Positions 52,587 to 61,398 are shown, numbered from the stretch's first letter. The stretch: DNA of 64,000 bases from Bacteroidales bacterium (GCA_024694125.1 JAILKE010000038.1:23933-87932); one strand, 5' to 3'. Program-made: numbers and translations. Notes: generated by a model not told the origin, from the letters alone.

Positions 52587-53394
52587 AAAAGATTAATAAA
52601 ATTGAAGTTTTTGATGATAGTATAAAAAGGAATTAACTTGTAGAAATAACTATTTCAACCCAGATCTTTAGCTTCTCCATCCCATTGAGCCTTAAAAAAA
52701 CAGCCTAAGTGTCCCAACCGTATATAGAATATATATGTGTGTGTTTTTTCAATGAGTGTTTAATATCTGTGTCAGAGGGGAATGAACACTTAGACTGTTT
52801 ATTGGGGGATTAAATTATCTATATGGGCAACAACCTCTGTCTTGCTACGTTCACATAGATACAACCATTTTAAAGATCATTAGGGTGTTTGGAACAGAAA
52901 AACAAATGAATGTTCCAACATTTGACTTAACGACAATTATCAATCTGCAACAAAATAAATATATGACTAACTATTAGATGTATTTATTTGGACGCTGCAA
53001 AGTTAGAACAAAAAATTGGTTTTTCCATCAAAAGGTATGTTTCAATGTGTTTCACGCAAATGTTAAAAATTGTTTTAGATTTCACTCATTTCACATTAAA
53101 TCACTAATTATCAGATAATAAAACAACTAAAAACCGGTATATAAAACATTGTCTCAATTTTACGAGATGAAACAAGTTGAAACATTTTGAAACATCTTGA
53201 AACAATATTTATCTCATTTTGTAATCAATTTTGTAATAAAAATGACCTTGTGTTCAGCAACTATTAATCAATATCCTTGCACAAAAACCATTATCTACAA
53301 AAACAAAATGTGCACAATAAAACATAATTCCAGCCATTACCAAAAATTTGTTTTATTATGCACACTGTATATTCAAAAGGGGAACGGAACGCGA
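52587..53394. other. Gene-free AT-rich region
   Basis: About 800 bases without a convincing gene. It holds a minus-strand -7 box (CAAAGTTA at 52998-53005, preceded 23 bases away by TTTTG) that could serve the gene at 52586 through a leader of about 400 bases, and a short run of TTGAAACAT words near 53167-53205. The plus-strand ORF at 53197 has no protein-like character. Confidence 0.5.
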
Positions 53395-53482
53395 GCACCG
53401 CGAGCTTTAACACGAGCGCAGCGAGTATTACCGCGAAGCATTAACGCGAGCACCGCGAGCATTAACACGAACGAAGTGAGTA
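53395..53482. repeat. CGAGCACCGCGAGCATTAACA repeat
   Basis: Four to five imperfect units alternating GCGAGCACCGCGAGC and CACGAGCGCAGCGAGTATTAC, GC-rich in otherwise AT-rich surroundings, running to the stop codon of the permease gene. Confidence 0.8.
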
Positions 53483-54682
53483 TTACCTTTTCGTTATTCG
53501 CTTCACGCCGTACCAGATGACTGTATAGTGAATCAATACGAAGACGAGGCAGCCGATGAATGCAGCGAGGTAGAAGATACCCATACCTGCAGGTTGCAGG
53601 CTCGGAGATGCCTCAAGGATGAGTGCACCAATGTATGGATAGAAGATACTGCACAGCATGGCAGCGACAGCCCATACAATGACATCGACGACCAGAGCCA
53701 ACAATCTATATGGCCGAGTGATCTGCTTCTGGTTGTACCCGAGACTGATGAGGTTGCGGAATATCTCGCGATTGCGCTCAATAAGCAGCAGGAAACTGAC
53801 GACGAGCAGGAAGAAAGAGAGCAACATCACCAGGATACCTACAGCAGCCACCGCCCATACGATACCATAGACCATGGAACGCATACGAACCAGCGCTTCG
53901 CCGCCATCAGCGACCACATAGTGCATGCGGGTCAAGTACTGGAGCAGAGATGCGCCAGCCTCCTCTCCACGGGTGCGGACTATCAGGCGCGATGGACTGT
54001 CATCCTTTCCCTCTCCATACACACGGTTGGCATCGGCCAGGAAAGCATCAGGCACCAAGATGGTGTTGAGACGGGTCGAGAAACCGACGATGCGGGCGTG
54101 GTAGAAACTGCCGCCGATGATGAGCTGGAAAGTAAACTGTCCTACCAGACCTTCGGCAAGTTGCGGCAGACCACGTGCCGAAGCATAACCGAAGTTGTAG
54201 AGGTCAAGGTAGTTACGAGGGACCAATACCGGCACGAAGCGGTCGCTCAGGTCAGCCTTCCACTCAATGTCATCCAGAGGCAAGTCGATAAACTCGTCCG
54301 GTACGGACTCCAGGAACATCTCAGTCCGGAGCGTACGATGACCAGCGCTCACCATAGCATCGACCGTGAAACGGGCGGTACGGAAGGGAGCCACCTCACT
54401 CACATCGGGCAGTGCGCGCAGTTCTTCAATCTCATGTTCATTGAACGAGAGCGACTGACCACCTATCAGACCCTTCACGGTAGTACGCAGACTGACCGGT
54501 TTACTGATGACTAAATAATTCTCGGAAAACAGAGCATCGTCCGACTGATAAGCTCGGTCAATGTCTCTATAAGACTGCATACACAACATAACGATGAGGG
54601 CTCCAACCAAGCCACCTACACCGAAGATGAGTAATTGCCACGCGCTAACATTGCGCCGCAACAAAAGGAAAAGGTATTTCAT
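53483..54682 (-). CDS. FtsX/MacB-like ABC transporter permease
   Basis: Inner-membrane permease of 399 residues with the four-helix FtsX/MacB layout: one N-terminal helix (about 17-37, LLIFGVGGLVGALIVMLC), a long periplasmic domain (about 40-275), and three C-terminal helices (IVWAVAAVGILVMLLSFFLLVV, VIWAVAAMLCSIFYP, IFYLAAFIGCLVFVLIHYTVIWYG). It is translated after the ATPase gene with a 4-base overlap. Substrate is unknown; such systems act in envelope stress, lipoprotein or peptide traffic. Confidence 0.85.
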   Translation of the reverse strand: MKYLFLLLRRNVSAWQLLIFGVGGLVGALIVMLCMQSYRDIDRAYQSDDALFSENYLVISKPVSLRTTVKGLIGGQSLSFNEHEIEELRALPDVSEVAPFRTARFTVDAMVSAGHRTLRTEMFLESVPDEFIDLPLDDIEWKADLSDRFVPVLVPRNYLDLYNFGYASARGLPQLAEGLVGQFTFQLIIGGSFYHARIVGFSTRLNTILVPDAFLADANRVYGEGKDDSPSRLIVRTRGEEAGASLLQYLTRMHYVVADGGEALVRMRSMVYGIVWAVAAVGILVMLLSFFLLVVSFLLLIERNREIFRNLISLGYNQKQITRPYRLLALVVDVIVWAVAAMLCSIFYPYIGALILEASPSLQPAGMGIFYLAAFIGCLVFVLIHYTVIWYGVKRITKR

Positions 54683-55335
54683 AGCTTATAGATTTGTGAA
54701 AAATCGCTTGGCAAATGATGACCTACCGACGTCACAATCAGGCAGAGGTCATCCGCAACCTGCCGTTCACGCACCATCTCGGCCATAACAGCTGCATTGG
54801 CAGGGTCAAGGTGCGATACAGGTTCGTCGAGCAACAGGAAACTGCAGGGCTGGCACAACGCCCGCACGAAAGCGACGCGCTGCTGCTGGCCCAATGAAAG
54901 CATAGAACAAGGGCAGTCCATACGGTCGGCCAATCCCAATCGGGACAATTGCTGGCGCACTTCGTGCTCTGTAGTATATTGAGTTAATTGATTTTTGAGC
55001 ATCACATTCTCGACAGCAGTCAAGTCGGCGAACAATCGATGCTCCTGGAACATAACACCGATGTGCTGTCGGAGCAGCTCGCTGGGTTCAATACAGAGTT
55101 CTGTTCCCTGCTCATCCAAATAATGGAGCTGGCCTACGTAATCACTTCGCAGTTGCGCCATGTAGGAGCACAACGAGGTCTTGCCCCTACCCGACTCAGC
55201 CTGCAGCAGGATGGTCTCTCCACGAGAGAACTTCACCTGGTGCAACCAGATGTCCGAAGAATCTCCGCAGGGCTCTTGCCCCACGAAGACCTTCGGCAAC
55301 ATATTATCAAGTGATATAGAATTAAGCGAAAGCAT
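54679..55335 (-). CDS. ABC transporter ATPase
   Basis: Cytoplasmic ATPase of 218 residues, MacB/LolD class. Walker A is AESGRGKTSL, in which the first Gly of GxxGxGKS/T is replaced by Ala. Signature MLSLGQQQRVAFVRAL, Walker B SFLLLDEPVSHLD. The H-loop region reads LIVTSVGHHL, where the usual TH is altered. These changes hint at slow or atypical ATP use. It partners the overlapping permease. Confidence 0.87.
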   Translation of the reverse strand: MLSLNSISLDNMLPKVFVGQEPCGDSSDIWLHQVKFSRGETILLQAESGRGKTSLCSYMAQLRSDYVGQLHYLDEQGTELCIEPSELLRQHIGVMFQEHRLFADLTAVENVMLKNQLTQYTTEHEVRQQLSRLGLADRMDCPCSMLSLGQQQRVAFVRALCQPCSFLLLDEPVSHLDPANAAVMAEMVRERQVADDLCLIVTSVGHHLPSDFSQIYKL

Positions 55336-55344
55336 CGACTCTAT

Positions 55345-55527
55345 TTACTATTTGACAATTAATTTATTATTGACTATTTGACCATTTACGATTTACTATT
55401 TATTGAATTATTGAAATATTTAATTATTTCCCACCCAATTGGTTTCCAATTGGAGTGGTTTTTCAATTTTCAACTTTCAATTGTCAATTCGTAAATTTTA
55501 TCAATTATCAATTGTCAATTATCAATT
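55345..55527. repeat. Dispersed AT-rich composite repeat
   Basis: Near-complete copy: TTTACTATTTGACAATT and TTTACGATTTACTATTTATTGAATTATT, then TTTAATTATTTCCCACCCAATTGG, GGAGTGGTTTTTCAATTTTC, TCGTAAATTTTATC, and TTATCAATTGTCAATTATCA. It matches the copy at 59355 over most of its length. Confidence 0.8.
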
Positions 55528-55565
55528 ATGGACGACGTCTTTGTACGTCCATGGACGTCGTCCAT
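55528..55565. repeat. 12-bp inverted repeat with internal palindrome
   Basis: ATGGACGACGTC (55528-55539) pairs with GACGTCGTCCAT (55554-55565); inside the loop region lies the palindrome ACGTCCATGGACGT (55544-55557), so two hairpins compete. It is 19 bases after the DUF4836 stop and may act as its terminator, without a T tract. Confidence 0.8.
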
Positions 55566-55584
55566 CTTTGTCAATTATCAATTA

Positions 55585-57126
55585 TTAATACGCGTTTCCC
55601 GCAGCAGCCTGACGGATGACGTCTTCGACCAGGTTGACAATCTGCTTGAATGAGTTTGTCTTCTTGTCGGTCATTACACATTCGCCTTTAGCGTGGAGCA
55701 TATCATTGGCATCATTGGAGGCTACGGCATAGTCGAACTTGCTTACAGCCATCTGAGCGACAGCCTGATACATACCTAGGTCAAGTGTTGAGAGCATCTC
55801 GCCCAGAGCAGCGAAGTCTATAGCGAAACCCATCTTTTTGATCTGGTCAGCAGTGCGGTTCTGATTGAAGTTCTCGTCGAGGGCGACCCACTGGCCATCC
55901 TTGATGACACGGTCACAGTAAGATACAGGCATACAGAAGATGCGGTCTGCAGTCTTGCCGATCACATATTTCTCCAACAGGATGAGACGGTCTGCCGACT
56001 GCTCCTGAACCTGATCATCCTTGACCAGTTCAGCCTTCAATGCATTCCAGAGCTTATCACCCTTCACGTCTGCAGCGAAGTACACCATTGGCAATTGCTC
56101 CTCCATTCCGATGAAGGAGAGGCACATATCACCCTCTATCTCGTTCAGGTCCTCCATAGAGAGGTTTGCATTGGTCAGGAACTCCGAAATCTTGCCCTTG
56201 AACATCTTATCGTAGAAATTGCCGACAGTTGGAAGTTGTTTGACAGCACCCTCAGCAACAGCGATTGCCTCCGAAGGCAGGTAGTTGAAATCACGACCAG
56301 TAGCCTGCGCATAGCAGTTCATCAAATCCTGGTTCACACCGCCGCATCGGGTTTCCGTAACAATCTTACCATCCTCGAAATTGGTAGTCGAGAGGACCTT
56401 CATCGACTGCAGGATTTCAGTTACAGCCTGAGTATCGAACTGCTCATTAGCTTCACTATTACGGACAGCCTCTTCGTATAGATGCGAGAACTGGCTATAA
56501 TCACAAGCATAGGCAATGTCGGCATGGCAATCTGCCATCTGCTTGAACACCTCATTACTCTGGATAGCCTGATCGGCTGCCGACAGAGAGAAGAGGCTGG
56601 CGACATCGCGTTTCTTGGATGCCCAGAAGACAAACGAAGTCTCATCATAGGCCAACATATCTTCATTTTCGTCACCGAATCTAACCAGTGTCACGTCACC
56701 CTTTTCTTCGTAGGTGACACCACTCTTGACAAACGTATCGAGGCATTTACGGACAGCCTCCTTGTTGCAAACTGCCAATACTACACCCACTTCAGTATTT
56801 TCTGCGTCCTGGCCTTGAGAATTGACCATCATCACCATAGGTTTGGTGAAGTCTATACCGGACAATTGTGGAGTTTCGAGGAGCAGTTTGGCGTACTCCT
56901 GCGTCTCACGGTCCAAAGCCAACATTGCAGTATTAGCCAGACCATTGAGCGACACGTTATTGCCCAGGTCGCCTTTCTTGGCCAATGATCCGAGGTCAAC
57001 CGATACGTTCATCATCGTATCCGTTGGTACTACTTTGAGATAACTCTCTTTTTTCTGACAGGCTGCCAGCAATACGACCATTGCCATGACAGCCATTCCT
57101 TGAATGATGTGAATAAGCTTTTTCAT
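55585..57126 (-). CDS. DUF4836-type lipoprotein
   Basis: A 513-residue lipoprotein (lipobox LLAAC, Cys near 23). The mature start SYLKVVPTDTMMNVSVDLGSLAKKGDL has the pattern I associate with the DUF4836 family of Bacteroidales. The body alternates beta strands and helices in what looks like two similar halves (GVVLAVCNKEAV..., and VYFAADVKGDKLWN...). Function is unknown; relatives have no assigned activity. It is separated from the ABC genes by the composite repeat. Confidence 0.8.
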   Translation of the reverse strand: MKKLIHIIQGMAVMAMVVLLAACQKKESYLKVVPTDTMMNVSVDLGSLAKKGDLGNNVSLNGLANTAMLALDRETQEYAKLLLETPQLSGIDFTKPMVMMVNSQGQDAENTEVGVVLAVCNKEAVRKCLDTFVKSGVTYEEKGDVTLVRFGDENEDMLAYDETSFVFWASKKRDVASLFSLSAADQAIQSNEVFKQMADCHADIAYACDYSQFSHLYEEAVRNSEANEQFDTQAVTEILQSMKVLSTTNFEDGKIVTETRCGGVNQDLMNCYAQATGRDFNYLPSEAIAVAEGAVKQLPTVGNFYDKMFKGKISEFLTNANLSMEDLNEIEGDMCLSFIGMEEQLPMVYFAADVKGDKLWNALKAELVKDDQVQEQSADRLILLEKYVIGKTADRIFCMPVSYCDRVIKDGQWVALDENFNQNRTADQIKKMGFAIDFAALGEMLSTLDLGMYQAVAQMAVSKFDYAVASNDANDMLHAKGECVMTDKKTNSFKQIVNLVEDVIRQAAAGNAY

Positions 57127-57189
57127 TCGAATGAAAATAAAATTGAACTATGTGCGAGCACGCTCGCTGAAATTATTGGGTTAAAACCT

Positions 57190-57449
57190 AAAACGACAAT
57201 GTAATGTTTGTGGGGACTAAAAGTGGAAATGTAAAGACAAGTGGGGAAAGAAATGTAAAGACAAGTGGGGAAAGTTTGGGATAGGCAGGATAGTTTGGGA
57301 TAATTAGGATAGTTAAAGATAGTTGGGATAGTAAGGATAGTTAAACATTGTTAGAATAGATCAACCGAAGTCAGCCATTGTAACTTCTTGTACTTTGTCC
57401 TTAGTCCCTTTGTTTCTTTGTCCTTTGTACTTAGTCCCTTTGTCACTTC
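57190..57449. repeat. GATAGTTAGGATAGTT words and inverted ACTAAGGGACAAAG array
   Basis: Two parts fill the interval between ruvC and the DUF4836 gene: 57205-57350 with AATGTAAAGACAAGTGGGGAAAG twice and then GGGATAGTTAGGATAGTT-type words, and 57389-57443 with TACTTTGTCCTTAGTCCCTTTGT words, the reverse complement of the array at 45780. Confidence 0.8.
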
Positions 57450-58052
57450 TCACTTGTGTATCCTATCGCTATTCTGGGCAATAAATTCGTTCCAGGAACG
57501 GGAACTGCTGCCCGACGAACGTGGGATGCGGCTACTGCCACCGCCTTTGGCGCCGAGCAGGGCACCTGGACGGGTAGTCATATAGAAATGAGTCAAGGCA
57601 ATGGCCACGGCATCGGTCGCATCGTTCTTAGTCTGCATATCTTCGTCCGACAGGTGAAGGGCATTCTTGACCATGGCAGCCACCTGTTCCTTGGAGGCTG
57701 AGCCATTGCCTACTATCTGGATCTTGACCTTGGCAGGAGGGTACTCGAAGATTGGGATGTCGCGTTCAACGGCAGCGGCCATAGCCACACCCTGAGCACG
57801 ACACAATTTGATCATTGAGTTCGGGTTGATACCGACGAATGGAGACTCGATGGCGAGTTCATCAGGATGATACTGCTCGATCAACCCCAGCACCCGCTCG
57901 TAGATACGTTTCAGGCGCAGGTAATGACTCTCGAACTTCTTGAGTTGCAGCACACCCATCACCATGAGTTCAGGCTTACGGTCATCCACGCGGAGCACCC
58001 CGTAGCCCATCACATTCGTACCTGGGTCAATTCCCAATATAATCTTCTCCAT
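57450..58052 (-). CDS. ruvC: Holliday-junction endonuclease RuvC
   Basis: RNase H-fold resolvase of 200 residues. Acidic residues of the active site: LGIDPGTNVMGYGV (Asp 9), LAIESPFVG, and TKNDATDAVAIALTHF. The last 40 residues are an added Gly/Ser/Arg-rich tail (GAKGGGSSRIPRSSGSSSRSW). The start overlaps the preceding DUF4369 gene by 26 bases. ruvX is at 32199, so two different resolvase-like genes occur in the window. Confidence 0.94.
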   Translation of the reverse strand: MEKIILGIDPGTNVMGYGVLRVDDRKPELMVMGVLQLKKFESHYLRLKRIYERVLGLIEQYHPDELAIESPFVGINPNSMIKLCRAQGVAMAAAVERDIPIFEYPPAKVKIQIVGNGSASKEQVAAMVKNALHLSDEDMQTKNDATDAVAIALTHFYMTTRPGALLGAKGGGSSRIPRSSGSSSRSWNEFIAQNSDRIHK

Positions 58053-58743
58053 CGGGCTGAGACTCTACCTGACGCAGATAAACGATATGCTGCTGTATCA
58101 GTTCGCTGTTCTTGACGTAGTCGCTCATTGGAGCCAGCATCTCCTCCATCTCGGCAGACGAACGGGCCTGGGCGGTCTTGACATTGGCGCAGTAAACACC
58201 GATCAGGTTCTGGTCATTGGCCTGGTAGATTGAGTCGATGTGCTGGTTGACCATATCGCTGTATCTGGTATAGACCGGCACGAAGGTCTCCTCGGTGAGA
58301 GGTCCATCCTGCCCCATCTTCTCCATCTCGTCAGCCAGCATGTAGCCGACCGAATCGACCCACGCCATCATATTGTCTATCTCGTCATTGATTGGGGTAC
58401 CTGTAGCCGTCATGGCCTCTCCTATCGTAACTTCAATCTCGCCAGCCTCCAGCGCAATCATACCTGCGCCATACTCACTAACCAGATAGACGAAGTAAGG
58501 CTGCTTGGGGTCGATTGGACCGGTGAAGGTGAACTTTTCGTTGGTAACCAGGACCGAGTCGAAAGTCTGGTTGTCGAGGCCCGCCATATAGATATATCCA
58601 GTGATAGGGCCACGCTCTATCACGGTGTCACCCATCTGGAAGGTGGCTGGTATGTCGAACGTTCCGTTTACGGTATAAGTCTTAGTACTATTACAAGCCG
58701 TCAGGGTCAAAAGAGCCACGGCCAGGGTCAATAATTTTTTCAT
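58027..58743 (-). CDS. DUF4369-domain lipoprotein
   Basis: A 238-residue lipoprotein (lipobox LTLTAC, Cys near 18). DUF4369 pattern: YTVNGTFDIPATFQMGDTVI, GYIYMAGLDNQTFDSVLVTNEKFTFTG. In relatives this domain precedes a TlpA-like thioredoxin; here the C-terminal part is a helical region without CxxC, so it is the domain alone. It overlaps maf by 4 bases and ruvC by 26, so the three are one operon. Confidence 0.85.
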   Translation of the reverse strand: MKKLLTLAVALLTLTACNSTKTYTVNGTFDIPATFQMGDTVIERGPITGYIYMAGLDNQTFDSVLVTNEKFTFTGPIDPKQPYFVYLVSEYGAGMIALEAGEIEVTIGEAMTATGTPINDEIDNMMAWVDSVGYMLADEMEKMGQDGPLTEETFVPVYTRYSDMVNQHIDSIYQANDQNLIGVYCANVKTAQARSSAEMEEMLAPMSDYVKNSELIQQHIVYLRQVESQPDGEDYIGN

Positions 58744-59351
58744 ATTTTTAGTTTGATTAGTGCTTGATAAAGTCTTTGTACGGGCAAGCCCATCACATTG
58801 TAGTAACTACCCTCCAGCTGAGTGCAGCCCACATAGCCTATCCACTCCTGTATGCCATAGGCACCAGCCTTGTCGTAGGGGCGATATTGATCGATGTAAT
58901 AGTCAATCTGCTCGTCGGTCAGTGTTCCGAAGGTCACATTCGTACAACACACGAAACTGGTGGAATCGGCAGCGCTGCGCAGACATACACCAGTATAGAC
59001 CTGATGCGTACAACCACTGAGGCGGTGCAACATACGCTGGGCATCGGCACGGTCATGGGGCTTGCCCATCTCTTCTCCGTCGCACCACACGATGGTATCG
59101 GCGGTGATAAGCACTTCGCCTGGCTTCAGCTGCATATCGTAGGCCGACATCTTGAGCTTTGCTATGTGCAACGGGATGTCGCCGCCCTGCAGTCCCTCTG
59201 GATGAGTCTCGTCGATGTCCTTCAGCCGGACCACCTCCATCGGTATATCCAGACCTGCCAGCAGTTCCCGGCGTCTCGGGCTGTTTGATGCCAACAACAG
59301 ACGCATCTGCGGCTGACTATCATCTAAATTATTATTTTCTGTATCTAACAT
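58740..59351 (-). CDS. maf: Maf-type nucleotide pyrophosphatase
   Basis: Housecleaning enzyme of 203 residues that hydrolyses modified or canonical dTTP/UTP-class nucleotides. Motifs: LLLASNSPRRRELLAGL (about 16-33), ITADTIVWCDGEEMGKP, and the late GAYGIQEWIGYVGCTQLEGSYYNVMGLP. It ends with a short LYQALIKL helix. It is preceded by the composite repeat that separates it from kdsC. Confidence 0.93.
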   Translation of the reverse strand: MLDTENNNLDDSQPQMRLLLASNSPRRRELLAGLDIPMEVVRLKDIDETHPEGLQGGDIPLHIAKLKMSAYDMQLKPGEVLITADTIVWCDGEEMGKPHDRADAQRMLHRLSGCTHQVYTGVCLRSAADSTSFVCCTNVTFGTLTDEQIDYYIDQYRPYDKAGAYGIQEWIGYVGCTQLEGSYYNVMGLPVQRLYQALIKLKI

Positions 59352-59354
59352 CGA

Positions 59355-59535
59355 GTTATTTACTATTTGACTATCTTAAATATTTACTATTTGACAATTT
59401 ACGATTTACTATTTATTTGACAATTGAATTATTTAATCATTTCCCCTCCATTGAACGTTTTTCAATCGGAGTAGTTTTTCAACTTTCAATTTTCAATTCG
59501 TAAATTTTATCAATTATCAATTGTCAATTATCAAT
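59355..59535. repeat. Dispersed AT-rich composite repeat
   Basis: Order as at 55345: TTTACTATTTGACTAT, ATTTACGATTTACTATTTATTTGAC, TTTAATCATTTCCCCTCC, CGGAGTAGTTTTTCAAC, TCGTAAATTTTATC, TTATCAATTGTCAATTATCA. A GC hairpin, AGGGCGCCGCCCT, follows before the kdsC stop. Confidence 0.8.
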
Positions 59536-59551
59536 TAAGGGCGCCGCCCTT

Positions 59552-60079
59552 TCACCATCCAAAGGCCTCCTTGTCGGCCATCCATTTACCTTGGGCCTTG
59601 AGTACCTGCTCAATGACGTCACGGGCAGCGCCGTGGCCACCGGTGCAATGGCTGACATAACGGGCTATGGCGCGAATCTCCGGGCAGGCATCTGCGGGAC
59701 AGCAAGGCAATCCCACCAACTGCATCACCTCATAATCGGGGATATCGTCACCCATATAGAGCATCTCGTCGAGCGACACCCCCGTGCGCTGCATCAGGTC
59801 ATGCAGGTCGTCCGTCTTGACGTGCGATCCCATATAGATATCCTTCACGCCGAGATAGGCATACCTTTTCTCGACCACTGTACTCCTGCCACCCGATATG
59901 ATACCTATGTTGATACCCATCTTCACGGCGAGCTGAATGGCATATCCATCCTTGACATTGAGCGTACGCAGGGGCTGACCCTCTTCATCCATTGGGATGG
60001 TACTTTCGCTCAATACGCCATCCACGTCAAACACGATGGCTTTGATCTTGGTCAAATCGTAGTCTATCATTGGCTCCAT
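59552..60079 (-). CDS. kdsC: KDO-8-phosphate phosphatase (KdsC-type HAD)
   Basis: HAD-superfamily phosphatase of about 175 residues in the LPS inner-core sugar pathway. HAD motif [12 protein letters not shown], motif [11 protein letters not shown], motif [19 protein letters not shown]. The chosen start is [11 protein letters not shown] at 60079; the predicted transcription start is near 60083, so the ORF-track start at 60166 cannot be on the message. It heads the kdsC-maf-DUF4369-ruvC string. Confidence 0.9.
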   Translation of the reverse strand: MEPMIDYDLTKIKAIVFDVDGVLSESTIPMDEEGQPLRTLNVKDGYAIQLAVKMGINIGIISGGRSTVVEKRYAYLGVKDIYMGSHVKTDDLHDLMQRTGVSLDEMLYMGDDIPDYEVMQLVGLPCCPADACPEIRAIARYVSHCTGGHGAARDVIEQVLKAQGKWMADKEAFGW

Positions 60080-60089
60080 ATTTTGCACG

Positions 60090-60121
60090 CAAAAATACGC
60101 ATTATTTGTCATATTACCAAA
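60090..60121 (-). promoter_or_regulatory. Promoter of kdsC
   Basis: Minus strand: TTTG (60121-60118), 20 bases, TATTTTTG (60097-60090), a full match. Start near 60083 makes the mRNA almost leaderless. Confidence 0.8.
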
Positions 60122-60663
60122 TAAAAGCGCATAAAACCCCTTTTTTATACCTACTTTTTGCGTCAACTACGCCATTTGTCAATGCTCCGAATGTTAATAC
60201 AGCATACAAATAAGGCACAACTATGCCTCCTCTCGTTTCTTGTTCGCTCAAAAATCAAGGACATGTTAGGACGTTTTTTCGCTTTCAATTATTTTTTTTA
60301 ATAGAATTAAGGGAATTATATATGGTTGGGAACGCAGATGGAACTGATTTAACAGATAGGAACGGATTTTTCGTTATCGTCTTCGTTTTCGTTTGCTTTT
60401 TTATCACCGAATTCAACGAATATATACGAAGTATTCCTTTCGCATTCGCTTTCCTCAATAATATTCAACGAATTTGTAACGAATCCCCTCCACAGAAATG
60501 TTTTTTGTTTCTTTCGTTTTTTAGCTTTCAAAAAAAATCTCAACGGAACCGCTTTTCGGTTATCATTTTGGTTATCGTACATCAATAACTGCCTAATTGA
60601 CTACTATATATGACAAAAATAGGCCAAAAACGACTAAAAAAGCAAGAAAAAGTGCGCAAACTA
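60122..60663. other. Gene-free interval with AACGA-family repeat
   Basis: Includes 60369-60395 (TTCGTTATCGTCTTCGTTTTCG), the reverse complement of the AACGAT/AACGAA words at 5981 and 8037. The plus-strand ORF 60223-60588 spans it but is Phe/Ile-rich with no protein pattern. Nothing else is supportable. Confidence 0.6.
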
Positions 60664-60694
60664 TTGCACACTCCAAAAAAAGGCCGTATCTTTG
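60664..60694 (+). promoter_or_regulatory. Promoter for the 60845 gene
   Basis: TTG (60664-60666), 20 bases, TATCTTTG (60687-60694). Predicted start is near 60701, a leader of about 144 bases. Confidence 0.8.
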
Positions 60695-60844
60695 CACCGT
60701 CAAAAAGGAAAAAGCTCTTCAGTGGAAGAGAACCAAAAGACTAATAGGATTCAAAACAGAGATGGATAAGTGAACCGAGAGTAGGAAACGATCAATATCA
60801 CATTAAATTATTATTAAACGTTATTAAATTAAGGTATTAGTGTT

Positions 60845-61294
60845 ATGAAAAAGTTTATGTTAGTTTTTGCAATGGCTGCCACAATGATGGCAGGTGCAAC
60901 AGTTAAGGCAGAAGGTGCAGTTAATAGCGCAGCAAACAACGCTAACAAGACCGCTGTAGTAGAGGAGAATAAAATGAACTTTGACTCCGTGAACTATAAG
61001 ATCCGTCTGCGCCTCCGCGACTTGAACAAGGTAATGCGTCTCGATGCAGACCAGATCGAGAGCCTGCAGTTCACTTGCAGCGATCTGAACCGTCGTGTAG
61101 CCCGTCTGCAGAAGGTTCCAGCTGATCAGCGTCAGGCTCGCCTTTCTCTCATCGTCAATCAGAACCTCGCTGCCGTACACGAGTTGGTTACTCCAGCACA
61201 GTATCGTCAGTATCTCGCATTCCTGAATCAGGAGTTCAACAAGCTTGGCCTGAACTCGGTACTCTTCAACGACAGCATGTTGGCTGACAAGTAA
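60845..61294 (+). CDS. Small exported helical protein
   Basis: A 149-residue protein with a signal peptide (MLVFAMAATMMAGATVKA). The mature part is an Asn/Ala-rich linker (VNSAANNANKT), then three long helices: RLRLRDLNKVMRLDADQIESLQ, LNRRVARLQKVPADQRQARLSLI, AVHELVTPAQYRQYLAFLNQEFN. This three-helix pattern recalls the Spy/CpxP-like or LTXXQ periplasmic proteins, but the LTxxQ motif is not exact. Its strong promoter, terminator and frequent-codon use suggest high expression. It is probably periplasmic; the role is unknown. Confidence 0.78.
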   Translation: MKKFMLVFAMAATMMAGATVKAEGAVNSAANNANKTAVVEENKMNFDSVNYKIRLRLRDLNKVMRLDADQIESLQFTCSDLNRRVARLQKVPADQRQARLSLIVNQNLAAVHELVTPAQYRQYLAFLNQEFNKLGLNSVLFNDSMLADK

Positions 61295-61329
61295 TCCGAG
61301 GCACCCTATATATTAGCCCATAGAATAAG

Positions 61330-61362
61330 AAAGGACAGACTCATTGAGCCTGTCCTTTTTTA
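61330..61362 (+). terminator. Rho-independent terminator
   Basis: AAAGGACAG pairs with CTGTCCTTT around 11 bases, followed by TTTATT. It lies 35 bases after the stop at 61294. Confidence 0.85.
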
Positions 61363-61398
61363 TTAATAGGGGAGTAAAATAGGGAGAGAAAAATTTCC

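Noticed and set aside
53197-53520. 107-aa plus-strand ORF
   Set aside because: Crosses a repeat and overlaps the permease 3' end; no conserved-looking segment.
60223-60588. 121-aa ORF on the plus strand
   Set aside because: Phe/Ile-rich translation across a low-complexity repeat, no start signal and no protein-like pattern.
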